From Apus apus (taxonomy: Eukaryota > Chordata > Aves > Apodiformes > Apodidae), in NCBI RefSeq assembly GCF_020740795.1, contig NC_067287.1, positions 17,003,501 to 17,067,500 of the forward strand: a stretch of 64,000 bases of DNA. The letters run 5' to 3'. Position numbers and translations under genes: made by a program. Each line of letters opens with the position of its first letter. Position 1 is the first letter of the stretch. Below, one piece after another: positions 24,001 to 36,000 of this stretch. The notes under the pieces were generated by a model. It saw only the letters and a list, made by a program, of their open reading frames with translations, was not told the origin of the DNA and made no database searches.

Positions 24001-27000
24001 TTAATCACTAACTGCCGGCCCCCCAGCCAGCAGCTCGTTAGCAGTTTAATTCCTGGTGCCCAGTGTGTTGGAGGGCCACAGGGCTCTGATTGAACCAGTC
24101 AGCTCATCTGGGCAGCTTCAGTCAGGCAACAGCCCCTCAGCCCTGGTCACAGTGGACAACAATTAGTGGCCATGTCCACTGTGTCCCCAGGGTAGGCTGA
24201 GCAGCGGGTGCTGCAGGCGCTGTGGGCAGGCACAGATGAGGCACATAGGTGACAGTAGCTGTGGAGGGCAGCCACAGGGCAGGAGACATGCTTGTGTCTC
24301 CTCCTGTATTCGGCTGTATCTGCAGGGTCATGGTCCCCACAGGGTCATGGGGCCAGGAGTGGCTGTCAGCAGCGTCAGTGGCTGTGGTGAGGTGCTGTGC
24401 TCTGCTGCACAGGGGTATCTCACCAGTCTGTTACCCCCAGGGGACAGTGACACCCTGTACATCCCCATGCTCTGACACCTGTGTCTGCACCCACAGGGAG
24501 GCAAATCAAGGGCTGTGACACCCACAGCGGAAGCAGGGCCAACATAGCATTTGTTGCTGCCCTTGGAAAGGGCACAGAGAAGCTCACTTTTCTGGGCAAC
24601 TCAGGACTGAGGGCACTGTGCAAATCCAGCCAATCCTGTGTGCCATGCTGTGCCAGGCCAGCCCTGATCTCTCAAACCCCTGGCACTGCCTGGCTCAGGG
24701 GACAAGGCCAGTACTGAGCAGGGAGATGAACAGTCTGAGGCAGGAACAGCATGAGAGCTGTCAAGCAGCCTGGCGTGCCTGGCTCTGAGGTCTTACTAAT
24801 CAGAGACTGTCAGCAATTACATGTGCTAATTATGGGCAGAGGTTCACAGAAATTCCTGCCCTGCCAGCATGGTGGTGGTCACATCGGGGCTGTTGCTCCT
24901 GTGCAAGCACAGGAGTGGAGAAGCATAGAATCATAGAATGCTAGGGGTTGGAAGGGACCTCTGGAGATCATCAAGTCCAACACCCCTGCCAGAGCAGGAC
25001 CACCTACGGCAGGTCACACAGAAGTGCATCCAGAAGCGTCTTGAAAGTCTCCAGAGAAGGAGACTCCACAGCCTCTCTGGGCAGCCTGCTCCAGTGCTCT
25101 TTAACCCTCTACAGTAGTAAGTTTTTCCTCATGTTGAGGTGGAACTTCCTGTGTTCCAGTTTGCATGCGTTGCCCCTTGTCCTATCACAGGACACCCGCC
25201 CTTGACACCCACCCTTCAGATGTTTGTATACATTCATAAGATCCCTTCTCAGACTTCTCTAGATTAAACAGCCCCAGTTCTCAGCCTTTCCTCATAAGAC
25301 AGGTGTTCCAGTCCCTTATTCATCCCTGTAGCCCACTGCTGGATTCTCTCAAGTAAGTCCCTGTCTCTCTTGAACTGGGAACCCCAGAACTGGACACAAT
25401 ACTCCAGGTGTGGTCTCACTAGGGCAGAGTAGAGGGGGAGGAGAACCTCCCTTGACCTGCTGGACACACTCTTCTAAGTGCACCCCAGGATACCATTGGT
25501 TTTCTTGGCCACAAGGGCACATTGCTGCCCCGTGGATAACCTCTTGTCCACCAGGACTCCAAGGTCCTTCTCCACAGAGCTGCTTTCTAGCAGGTCAGCT
25601 CCTAATCTCTACTCGTACACAGTGTTATTCTTTCCCACGTGCAGGACTCTACACTTATTCTTGTTGAACCTCATAGGTTCCTCTTTGCCCAGCTCTACAG
25701 TCTGTCCAAAACTTGCTGGATGGCTTCACAGCTTTCCAGTGAATCAGCCAATCCTCCCAGTTTCATATCATCAGCAAACTTAGGATACACTCTACCCCTA
25801 AGTCATTGATGAAGATGTTGAACAGGACTGAAACCAGCACTGACCCCTGGGAAACTCCACTGGTTACAGGTCTCCAGCTGGACTCTGCACCACTGATCAC
25901 TACCCCCTGAGCTCTGTTGTTTAGTCAGTTCTCAGTCCATCTCATCATCTACTCTTCTACCCCACACTTCATGAGCTTGCTCACGAGGTTGGGCTGCTCA
26001 GCCAGGTCTCTCTGACCAGCCATGACATACCACAGCCAGGCTTCCTGCCTGCACCATCCCATCCCATTCCATCCCCATTCCCAGTTGACCCCTTACTGGA
26101 CAAGGGTCCAGCATGTGTGGTACCATCCTTGGAGATCCTGCACATGCATCTACAGCAGCTACTCTATCCTAGAGTTTCTGGCTGATCATATCTCAGTGGA
26201 GTTGCTCTTCAGAGGGATTTTTTCAGGCTCTGACTCCCCTGTGCTGCTGCTGCTCTGACATCCTGTTTCTTTATCACCTGACATGACCTTAATTAACTCC
26301 CTGGGCTGATAACGCTCTGGGCTTCTCCTCCAGCTGTATCTTGGCAAGTGTCCTGCCTCACCTGCTCAGGGATGGCTGCAGAGACTGCACAGGCAGCCTG
26401 GAGCAAGGGAGAGAAAGGGGCTGCATAGTCCAGGCAGGGCAGGGTGGTCATAGCTGGGGACACTGGGGTGACATGGCTGGCATGGGGCAGTACCGGAGGG
26501 AATGAGCTGGTGCTGCACTGGGGGCTGCAGGGGAGATCCTGATGGACGAAGATGGATGTCCTGGTGCAGAGGTAGGAGTGAGGGCAGGAGAGGGGCTGTG
26601 CTGATGGCCTGTGGCAGGGTGGCACAGGCAGCAGTGTCAGTGGCAGCAGCATCCATCCCAGGCAGGCAGAGGTGTTGTGGCAGTGTGGAGGGGTCCTGGC
26701 TCTCCTTGCACTGCTTCATGCAGGGCACAGGGGCTGCTCGTGTGGGAGCCAGGGCAGGGGGCTTCGGGGGCTGAGCTCTCAGGGCCCCACCACCCCAGGG
26801 GCTGCCAGTCTGCCAGGACACCCCTCTGCTGCCAGCCCAAGTGAATTGAAATGCAGGCACTTATGACTTTTGTAGCTACTTTATCTCCCGCACTTGGCAA
26901 ATATTGGCAGAGGGGAGAAGATTCAATAGTGAGGTTTGCAGATGGGAATCTCAGCATGTGATCCCACTGGCTCCATGCCATGAGGGCAGCCACTGCTTGC

Positions 27001-30000
27001 CAGGGCTGAACTTGGCATGGGCACAGCCCAGGGCCAGCGAGGCTGGTCCCAGCACCACCTCCCCATGGACTGGTCCCCAGCAAGGCACTGGTCACGTCTC
27101 ACCCACCCTCCAGCACAGGCAGCTCAGATCCTGGAGCAGGGTCCCAACCTGGGTCTTCTGTCACTTAAATGCCACCAGATCTGTAGGCAGCCTCAACTGG
27201 GAAGATGCCATGAGCTCTGAAAAAAAAAAAAAAAAAAAAAAAAAAAGGGTGCAAAACGCTGTCAGACCATCTCTTCCCAGGTTGCAGTCAGACAACTCTC
27301 CTCCCCACAGTCTTAGTCCCCAAAACCTTAGTTCTGCCCATCTCGGGTGCTCAGCTCACATCCCCAGGTGCCCACCACAGGCAGCCGGTGGGATGGGGTC
27401 CATTTGTTCCCAGGATATCTGTGGGTAGGGTGCAGTTTGTCCCCTTTCTTAATGCTGCCTGCAGATGTAGTGGGAACTACATTTTCCTGAAGCTCAGCAT
27501 GCAGTGGAGACCATGGGCATTATGGAAAGGGTGCACAGATACTGCTGCTCACAGCACGTGATGTATAAGCTGCTGCAGGCAGCACACGGTCCTGGGAATG
27601 GAGCACTAGCTCAGAGCAGAGGAAAGGGGGGATGATCAGGAGGACAGATTAGATGGGAGCTGCTAGTGCTGCTCCCCAGTGTGTGGGGGGACAAAGGGGA
27701 CATGAGGAGGGGGAAGGAGTCCCCCAGCTGCAGGGACAGTTGTCCCATCTCAACCCTGCCAGGACATGTCCCTGCACCCATAGCAAGCCGTGGGAGCTGG
27801 GAAGGGACTGGGGAGTTCCTGCAGATGCTGAAGACCAGCATCAGGGCAATGGGGCCCAAGCATCCAGGAGGGGCAGTTGCCCTGGGAGTCCTGAGAACCC
27901 CTGGGTCATTGCCACCTGCATGGTGAGCAGAGGAAGGGGTTACGGGGATAGGGACCATGATGTTACACCTCGTCCCTTGCTGGGAAGCCCCACAGAGGGA
28001 GCCCCTCCCAGCACGAGGGTGCAGGGGCTCTGTCAATCAGCCCCTCCGCCCAGCAGCGTGCAGGCTGGGGAAAGCCAACCCCTATCATGTTTGTTCCATT
28101 GATTTAGCGCCGCGGAGAGGGTTTAATCAGCCTTTAGCCTGCACGCTCCGGCGTTAAGAACAAATCCATTAGCCACAAGATAACCACAAAGGGTTGCGCT
28201 GAGGCTGGATGAGGTCCCAGCGCCTTCAAGATGCAAATTGGCAATCAAAGATCAAAGCCGTGCAGCTCCCTAATCTCCACTAAAAGGGCTCAGCTATTAA
28301 CGAGCCCTTTCCCGCTGGGCTGTGATCACCCACTTCACTCAGGCTCCTGATGTGCTGGCCAGTTTCACCATCACCCCGACTGGCCCCCCAGCACTCCCAG
28401 CACCCCGAGCTGGCCCTGGGGAGGAGGATGCAGCCGGGCTCGATCTGTTCATTTGCATGTTGTTTCCTTAAATTCTGACATGCTGGGGTCGAATTCATGT
28501 TGGCGGGCAGAGCGGAGCCCCCAGCACTGTCAAAGGGTCAGCAGCTGGAAGGGAAAAGAAAGGAAAGAGGCGGGAGCTGGGATGGACCAGAGTGGTGGAA
28601 GTGCTGTGCAGGGCTTATGCGGTGACTCTGGGGGCAGAGGGGGATGCTGGCAGGTGGCTCCTCACACTGCTCAGGGATTTAGCCTGGTTCAGCCCCTGCC
28701 TGGCTGCACCAGGTGGCTCAGGGCAATCCCTGCTGGCCCCAGGGAAATCAGCGCTGGGGACCACGGTGGAAGGGGGGAAGGGGCACAGGCAGCAGGGTGT
28801 GGGTGAGTGACTGGGGCAGAGCAGGGTGCCTTGGAGCTAAATTCCCCTTTTTGAAATATTCCCACCCCATGTCACACTGGGTCATGGGGTTCACAAGCCC
28901 CTGCCTCCAATAGCCACCCTGCTGGCCTCCCATGTGGTGCCAGGGTCAGGCTGCAGGTTGGGGGGCTTCTCCCCACTCTCTGCCCAGACTGTCCTGCCTG
29001 CAGTAGCTCCACACAAGGCTGCGTCTGCAGCCCCACGAGTCCCAGCTGCCCTGCACCGTGCAGGAGAGCTGCGAAGCCGCCGAGCTGTGACAGGAGCTGT
29101 GCTGCCAGCACCATCAGCAAATCTCTGGCAGCACAGATGTGTGCTCTGCTCAGACTGGTCAGCTTGGGGACAAACATTCCCCTGCATCCTACTGCTGTGG
29201 GGAAAGGCTGGGTGAGGCACCCTGGGATGGGTGGACAGGGGACCCATCAGACCTGACAGTGGGGAGCAGAGGGTCATGCCCAGCTCTCCTCCATCTGGGG
29301 ACATGCTTTGCTGGCAGCCACTCAGTGAGGTGCTGCTTATGGTCTCATGGCACCCCTAGGCAGGTGGCATAGCCTTGCAAAAGGAGGAGACAGTGAAGCT
29401 CTGGCAGCACCTCAGCCACGGTGACAATAAATCTTATCAGTGTAAATCCATCTGTAGGCAGCAGGATAACCCCTTTGACAACCCAGCTAGTGTGGAGGCT
29501 TCATCTGCACCGTGTCAGTTGCTGCAGATTCACAGATAAATGCCATGGCTGGAGGGACCGTGCCTGTGCCAGCACCTGCCAGCTCCCTGGTGATAGCCCG
29601 CCCTCCTGCACACCCCTGCCCTGCAGCTACAGGAGCTGCTAGGGCCAGGCTGGGGGTTACCCGGTGACATTGTTCATGGTGTGCCTGGTGATGTGAGCAG
29701 AGAGCAGAGCTGCTCTGGCATTCAGCAGGGAAGTTCCTGGATAGGTGAGGATGGGGGCAGGGGGACATGCAGGATGAGGTGGTGTTGCCCTGCCTGCTGT
29801 CTTGGCCCTGCTGTGTCCTACACACACTGTCTCATGGAGCCCTACGTCCTCCACCCACACATGCAGGCTTGGGCATTGTGGAGGTTGGACCACCAGAGTA
29901 CATGCAAGGGGGCAAAGACCAGGAAATGTGTGGATGTTCGTGTGTGACACTCACTGGCAGTGTGTCCCCGAGGCTGTGTGACAGTGCCAGGTGTGAGCAG

Positions 30001-33000
30001 TGCCATGTGTGACACAGCAGGCTCCGTGGGTGCAGAGTGTGTGTGTGTGTGTGTGTGTGTGAGTGTCCCCCACCCCGTGCAGCAGCCCCGATCGGGCTGG
30101 GCAGCGGGGGGGCTGCGGGGTGCCAGCGTGCGTCCGTCAGCCCGGCGGGGGCTGGCGAGCGAGGCGGGCTGGCAGCAGCCCCGGGCCAGCGCTCCCCGGC
30201 TCAGCTCCCGCATCTCATGGCGAGCCGGCCGCGCAGCCGTGGGAGCCGTAATGAGATGGAGCAGCAGAAGGACGGCGAGATAAGGCTGCCTGCGCTGCCC
30301 CAGCAGATTAAACGCTGGGATTAAGCAGGCGGTACCAGCTCTGCTGCCTTTTTATCTCTCTGCTTCTCCCCTCTTATTCTCCCGCAGTCGATAGTGAACG
30401 GTCTCCGAGCTGTCAGCAAAGGAAATTGCTTGTTAACCCTTTGGGGACGAGTGGCGCAGCCGTCCCCGCACGGATGCTTTCAAAGAGCAGGGGTCCTCGG
30501 GGATGGGGCTGCCTGGAGACATCTGCTTGCGCTGGGGGGTCTGGGGGGTGGGGGTAGAGCAGCGGGGACTGCGGGGCAGGGGGCTGCACCCCCCCCCCCG
30601 GAGTCCCCCGACAAAGCAGGGCCTCTGGCACCCAGGATCTGCCGCTGTCCCTTAGCCAAATGCCGCCAGCACCCAACCAGCACCGTGCGGAGGCATTGAT
30701 GTACCTCCAGGGCAGGGAACGTCCTCCAGCCGCGGGGTCCCTGAGAGGTGACAGCAGGCAGAGGGCTGAGGTTGCCCAAGCTCCACAAAGGAGCCCCAGG
30801 GGCCCCACATACCCCACTTTCAGGTAGCCTTGATGTTCTCTGCTTCCTCCAGTCTCCAGGATGGATGGGCTCAGTGCTACATCCCTGAGTGAAACCACAG
30901 CTCCTTGGATCCTTCCCTGGACCTGGGGCCAAGCGGCACGGACTGGCTGTGTCTGCACAGCACCATGTGTGGCACTGGGTCTCCTCCAGCAGCCAAGAGG
31001 AACCCTCAACCCAAAACCTTAACAATTGTTCTCTGTGTATGTGTGTGCTTTGTTGGGTTTGCAGCAGCGAGGCTGAGCTGCAGCTCATCCCAGTGCTTAC
31101 CCATAGTGTGCTGAGCTGCGTGCCCAGTGGCAGTGTGCCTGGCGCGGGGGGTGTCTGAGGATGGGAAGCCAGCTGGAGAGTGCTGGAGGGTGCACAGAGT
31201 GATGGCAGCATAACAGCTCAGTACAGTCCAAACCCAGGCCAGGGAGGGTGTTAGCAGCTCAGCAATCTTGCTCTGGTACATCTGGGGGTGCAGCTTTAGT
31301 GCATCTTTCCTGTGGGGACCTTGAGCACCTCCTGGCTCTGCCCCATAGCCTTTCCCCATCTTCCTCTCAAGGGAATCAGAAGCAGAATCCTTCTGCAACC
31401 TCAGCACCCAGCCCACATTCTTAGGGAGAGATCAAGGAAAGTAGGCAGCACACTCAGCATCTCAGAGAGGGTTTGCTGGCTGCTGACAGGCTGAAGTGAC
31501 CTTCCCAGCTCCTACTCCCCTGTCACTCTGCACCCCTGTCCAGCACTGCAGCACACCTTCTCCCTCCACCAGCAACCCCAGCACTTCATCTTTTGGTGGA
31601 TGCTTTAAAGCGCTTAGTGCAAGCAAACCATATGAAAGCACAAGCCACTTGGAAATCTGCAGGGAGCACGTTAGCCCTGGGATGCTGCCCCATGGCCACT
31701 GTGAGATGGAGAGGGCAGTCAGGCATCTGTGTGGGCTGGAGACCTTGCCAGAGCAGTGTCCAAGCAACCTGCTAGGGAGATGGAGCAGATGCCATGCCAG
31801 GCAGCTGGGCTGTGCCAGTGAGCAGAGCCCAAATCGGGATCAGAATCCAGGAGGGATTGGCACGTGCAGGCTGGCAGGCTGAAGGCTGCAAAGGGATGGG
31901 ATTGCTGTTTATAAATACATCAAGGGAGTATACACAAGGGAGGGAAGGGAGCTATTTCAGTGAAGGGACAATGCTGGCAGGAGAACAAATGGTACAAACT
32001 GACCATGAATAAATTTAGGTTGGGAATGGGGAGCTGAATGGGATTCTGGGGCAAATTGCCCTCAGGAGCAGTGGGAGAGGAAACCACAACTTTGTGATGA
32101 CACTTGCTCTGCTACTGGAGACAGCTGTGTGCTGCCATGTCTGCACAGCAGGGCTGAGAGGTGAGGACCTGGCATCGCCAGCCCCTCACGTCCATGTCAC
32201 AGCCACCCTGGATCCATGTGGCACTGGTATCGTGGCTCCCTCTGGCTCCTGGCATGGCCAGTTCAGGACTCCTGGGGCAATGTCTCGCAAAAGAGCTCCT
32301 TCCCCGACCACATGAGTTTGGATGTGCTGCTCCTGAAAACAGGATAGTGCCAATGTCCCCCTGCTTTACTGATGTCACTGGCAGCATTGGGCAGATGTAC
32401 TGGGAGAGTATCCTTGCCTGTGTGGTGCATTCCTCTGACATGCATTGCATCCCCATTCTCCTGACCTGCCAGGAGCAGGGAGCCGTGGTCTGGATCCTGC
32501 CCACTCCTGGGGGACACTGGGCTGCTTGCTGGCCCTGATGCACCAGCCTGGCAGTGACCTGCTCACCCTGCCTCTCACTGGGGTTTGGGTGCCTTCTGCT
32601 GCTCTGCCTGGCTGATGGCACAGCCCACAGCACAGCTGGGCACTTGGTATTCCTGCAGTAAGCCTGCTTGGCAAAAGAGGGGCTCTGCCAACCCTGTGTG
32701 TCTGCATCTCCACTATTGTCTCAGGCCTGGCCAAGGGGGCTCAGCTGACACGAGGTGGCCTCTGGCAAAGAGAAAGGCATGTATCTGTGGTAGCAGGAGG
32801 GGTCTCAGCCCCTCCAGGATGTCATCGCAGCATCCCCTGGTCCCCTTGCCACCCCATTGTTTCCCCCTCCCAAGGAAACAGATTGGGGCACCACAAAGGA
32901 TGCTCCAGAGCTTGTCATTTCACAGTATAGGGGAAAAAAAGACCAGACCAGAGCTGGTGTGCCCTACTCAGGGCCAAAAGTATCCTGCTGTGCCCGGTGC

Positions 33001-36000
33001 TCCATGGAGAAGTCAGCCCCAGCCTCCACAAGCAGGGCTGCATCCAGCAGGAGCCATCCCAGCAGCTCTGCAATGGGCAGGGGGCTGTGCCGAGGGGCTG
33101 CCGCTGGGTGGGGGTGGCTGTGCTGCTGCCGGAGCTGGGGTTGAGCCAAACTGGCACCATTGCCCAACCCCTCCTGGGAGTGAGAAAGGGAAATGGTGCA
33201 ACCGTGCATGAGAAGGGACGTTTGCAGAGGCGAAAACATCCCACTGGCTCAGAAAATTGCTGCAGAATCGGGCTTGAAATGAGTTGAAATTGCTGAATCC
33301 AAGCGGATCTCATATCCCGGGCAGTTGCAATGCTGGCGTCAGCGCTGCAGCTTCCCTCCCGGGGCACCAGGCAGGCCTGGCTGAGCAGCGCAGAGAGAAC
33401 AGGCAGCTGGGGGGGTGCAATGGGGGGCCAGGGGCATGGGGAGGGGCTCCAGCAGAGCTGGGCTCCAGGGTCTGGGTGGTGGCAGCAAGAGGCAGGAGCA
33501 GAGCCAGAGACAGCATACAGGGTTGCATCATTGTCCCAGCTCTACCACTGTCTTCCCAGTTTGGCCCCAGCTCCTGTGCTGTGTCTCCTGGCCAGGGGCA
33601 TCCTTGTGTCTCCAGCTGCCTGCACTCACTCAGGAAGCAGCATTTCCAGTTTTGGAGGCTGCTTTCTTTTATACCACAGCCCTGTCCATGCTAATTTGCT
33701 CTCTGGGCTGGAGTATCCAAAGATTACTCTCAAGGTTGCCCCTGTACTTATTTCCCCACCAAGACCAAGTTGGGCAGGACTCCAGCATCCTCCCATCTCT
33801 GTCCTCATCCCCATCATGCCCCAGTGATTGTTCTCACGGGTGTGTCTATGCTGGATCCCTCACTCCTGCGTGGTGTGCCCATGCCCAGCATCTGCCTGCC
33901 AGCTGCATGCCCCAGAGAGCATGTGTGAGCAGGGACATGGGAACAGGGCTGGGTGACCCCCGCATGCAGGAGCAGGACATGGTGCTGGTACCGTAAAATC
34001 CAGCCAAAGAGAACTCTCTAAGGCTCGTGTAAGAGTTTTAGAAAGCAGGCATTCTTTACTGCAGTGCTGGATGCATGAGGAATAGCTTCTGAAGTCATGC
34101 ATAAACCCTGTTTTACAATGTTAAACTTATATAGACCTTTTAATCACAGTTCTCAGAAGAAAAGCAAAATATTTTAAAACTTCTTGTGATATTTACATTT
34201 TCTTTATGTGTGCGCAATAGATTATTAAAACTTCCTGCGTATTTTACTTCCAAACATGAGCATTGCTCAGTGAAGGGGCCAAGTTTTGCAGCTGGGTGTC
34301 ACGAGCTTTACCAGTAACTCAGTCCCATGAGCTGGGTATACTGAGGCAGACTAAATATCGATACCTGGTGGTGCTCCTGGTGCCACTTCTCTACCACTTC
34401 TCATAACAAGTCTGGAGCCCTATCACTTTCTCAGGAACACAGGAACAAAACTTCACAACACATAACTTCAGAGCTAGTAATCTTCCATAAACAATAGTCT
34501 ATTGTTATGAGATAGATTCACTCCAGCAGGTTTCCAAAAGGCTTTATTTTACTTTAACACTTATATTAAATAATTCTATTAAACACTTCTATTAAAATTA
34601 ATATGAAAGGGTCTATAGGTATCACTGCAGCTCATTTCCCTCACATGAAAATGTTTGGCTGGAAGCTTAGAGCAGCCTCTTGTCTCCTCAGAGCAATCAG
34701 GATTTGTTGCTGCTTGCAATGTTTAACGTCGTCTTCCAGAGGCTAAATACCGTGGGGAGCCGTGTAAGCTGCAGAAATACCTGCATGAGCTGGGGTCAGC
34801 TGGAGGCTGGCATAGAAGACTGGCAGCAACAGGGATGGGGGACTGGGAATGTGTGGGGCTAGTTCTTCTGCCCCCAATGCTCATAGGTGTTCTGGCATGA
34901 GCTGGTGTGAGGATGCTGGAGGTCAGCACCTTGCTCCCATGGGGTTCCTGCAGCAGGGGGATGCAGGGGATGGTGAGCCCCAGGGAGGTGAAAGGGACTT
35001 GAGGGTCCTGGAGCTGTGTGGGGCAGGGAGGAGGATGCCAGGGCCTCTTGTGATCTCTGGCTGGGATCTGCCTGCCAAGAAGGCAAGCAGCTATTTCTGT
35101 CAAGGTCAGCATGTCTCCACAGCAGAGATCAGGGAAATGAGGAATCATGTTGAAAAATTACCTCCCTAATGGGGTCTCCCCTGCATGTGAGCATGGCGTG
35201 GGGATGCCGGTGTGTGCTGGCTGAGTGGGGAGATCGACATGCAATGCGGGAGCCCTTCCATCCCAGCCCTGAGGCTGTGGCACCCATGGGTTCCTCAGGC
35301 ACTATCCCTGGCTGCACACATGTGCTCCAGCCCTGCAAGGCACTTTTCTGGATCAGCTGTAAGGAGGAAATAATGTTCCCAGTACAGGCCAGATCTCCTC
35401 TGCCCTTCCTTTTGCTCTTCCTCCTCTGCATACACTCACTGTTACCTAATTGGGTTTGTCACACTGGAAAGGCAAAGCCCTCCAGAACTGTGCTGTGCTC
35501 TCGCCAGTACAACTTCACAGCTGGCCTCTGCACCCTGGCAGCCACGGGCATCCCTGCCCTTCTCACATACCCCTGCAGCCATGCCTGCCTCCCCGGGGCT
35601 TCAGGGGACAGGAGACAAGGCCACTGCCATCACTGGACCTTTTCCTTCAGCCCTGGCCAACGGTGGTCCCTGTCCCCAGGCTGTCTGTCCTAACATGCCC
35701 CAGCCTCTGTATTCCATCCTTATCCTTTACCCCACTCCAGGGTGATTGAGATGCTGCCCAGAGATGTCTGAACCAACACAAGATGGAAGTGTTCAGAGAA
35801 ATGACATTTCCTCCAGTCTGGGAAGCTCATCCTCCATTTAAAGAAAACTAATATAAAAGCTGCCCTGATGTGTACAAGGGGCTGATGTTATCAGGCTGGC
35901 AGCCTCTGGCTCTCGGAGGCACAATAAACCTCAGCAAGAAGCCAAGCCAGCTTAAGCGGCCCCACACGGACACACCGGCACGGTGGAGGGGGGCTGAGCC

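Larger units (their letters stand above)
15014..24922 (+). other. ASIC4: ASIC4 intron 1, 5' part
   Basis: No coding exon recognisable. GC-rich background with AT-rich candidate regulatory blocks at 17590-17720, 18815-18880, 19545-19650, 20650-20790 and 22240-22530, plus a short CpG-retaining AT block near 18085-18135. No classifiable transposon was seen in this part. Confidence 0.6.
26011..31884 (+). other. ASIC4: ASIC4 intron 1, middle part
   Basis: No coding exon supported. It holds an A-run (27220-27246), two regulatory-looking blocks (28080-28310, 30080-30440) and a GT microsatellite, all listed separately. A further AT-rich stretch lies near 26850-26935 (GAAATGCAGGCAC, GCAAATATTGGC). 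Confidence 0.55.

Noticed and set aside
27180-27260. A processed pseudogene ending in the A27 run
   Set aside because: No recognisable gene sequence precedes the run and no target-site duplication was found.
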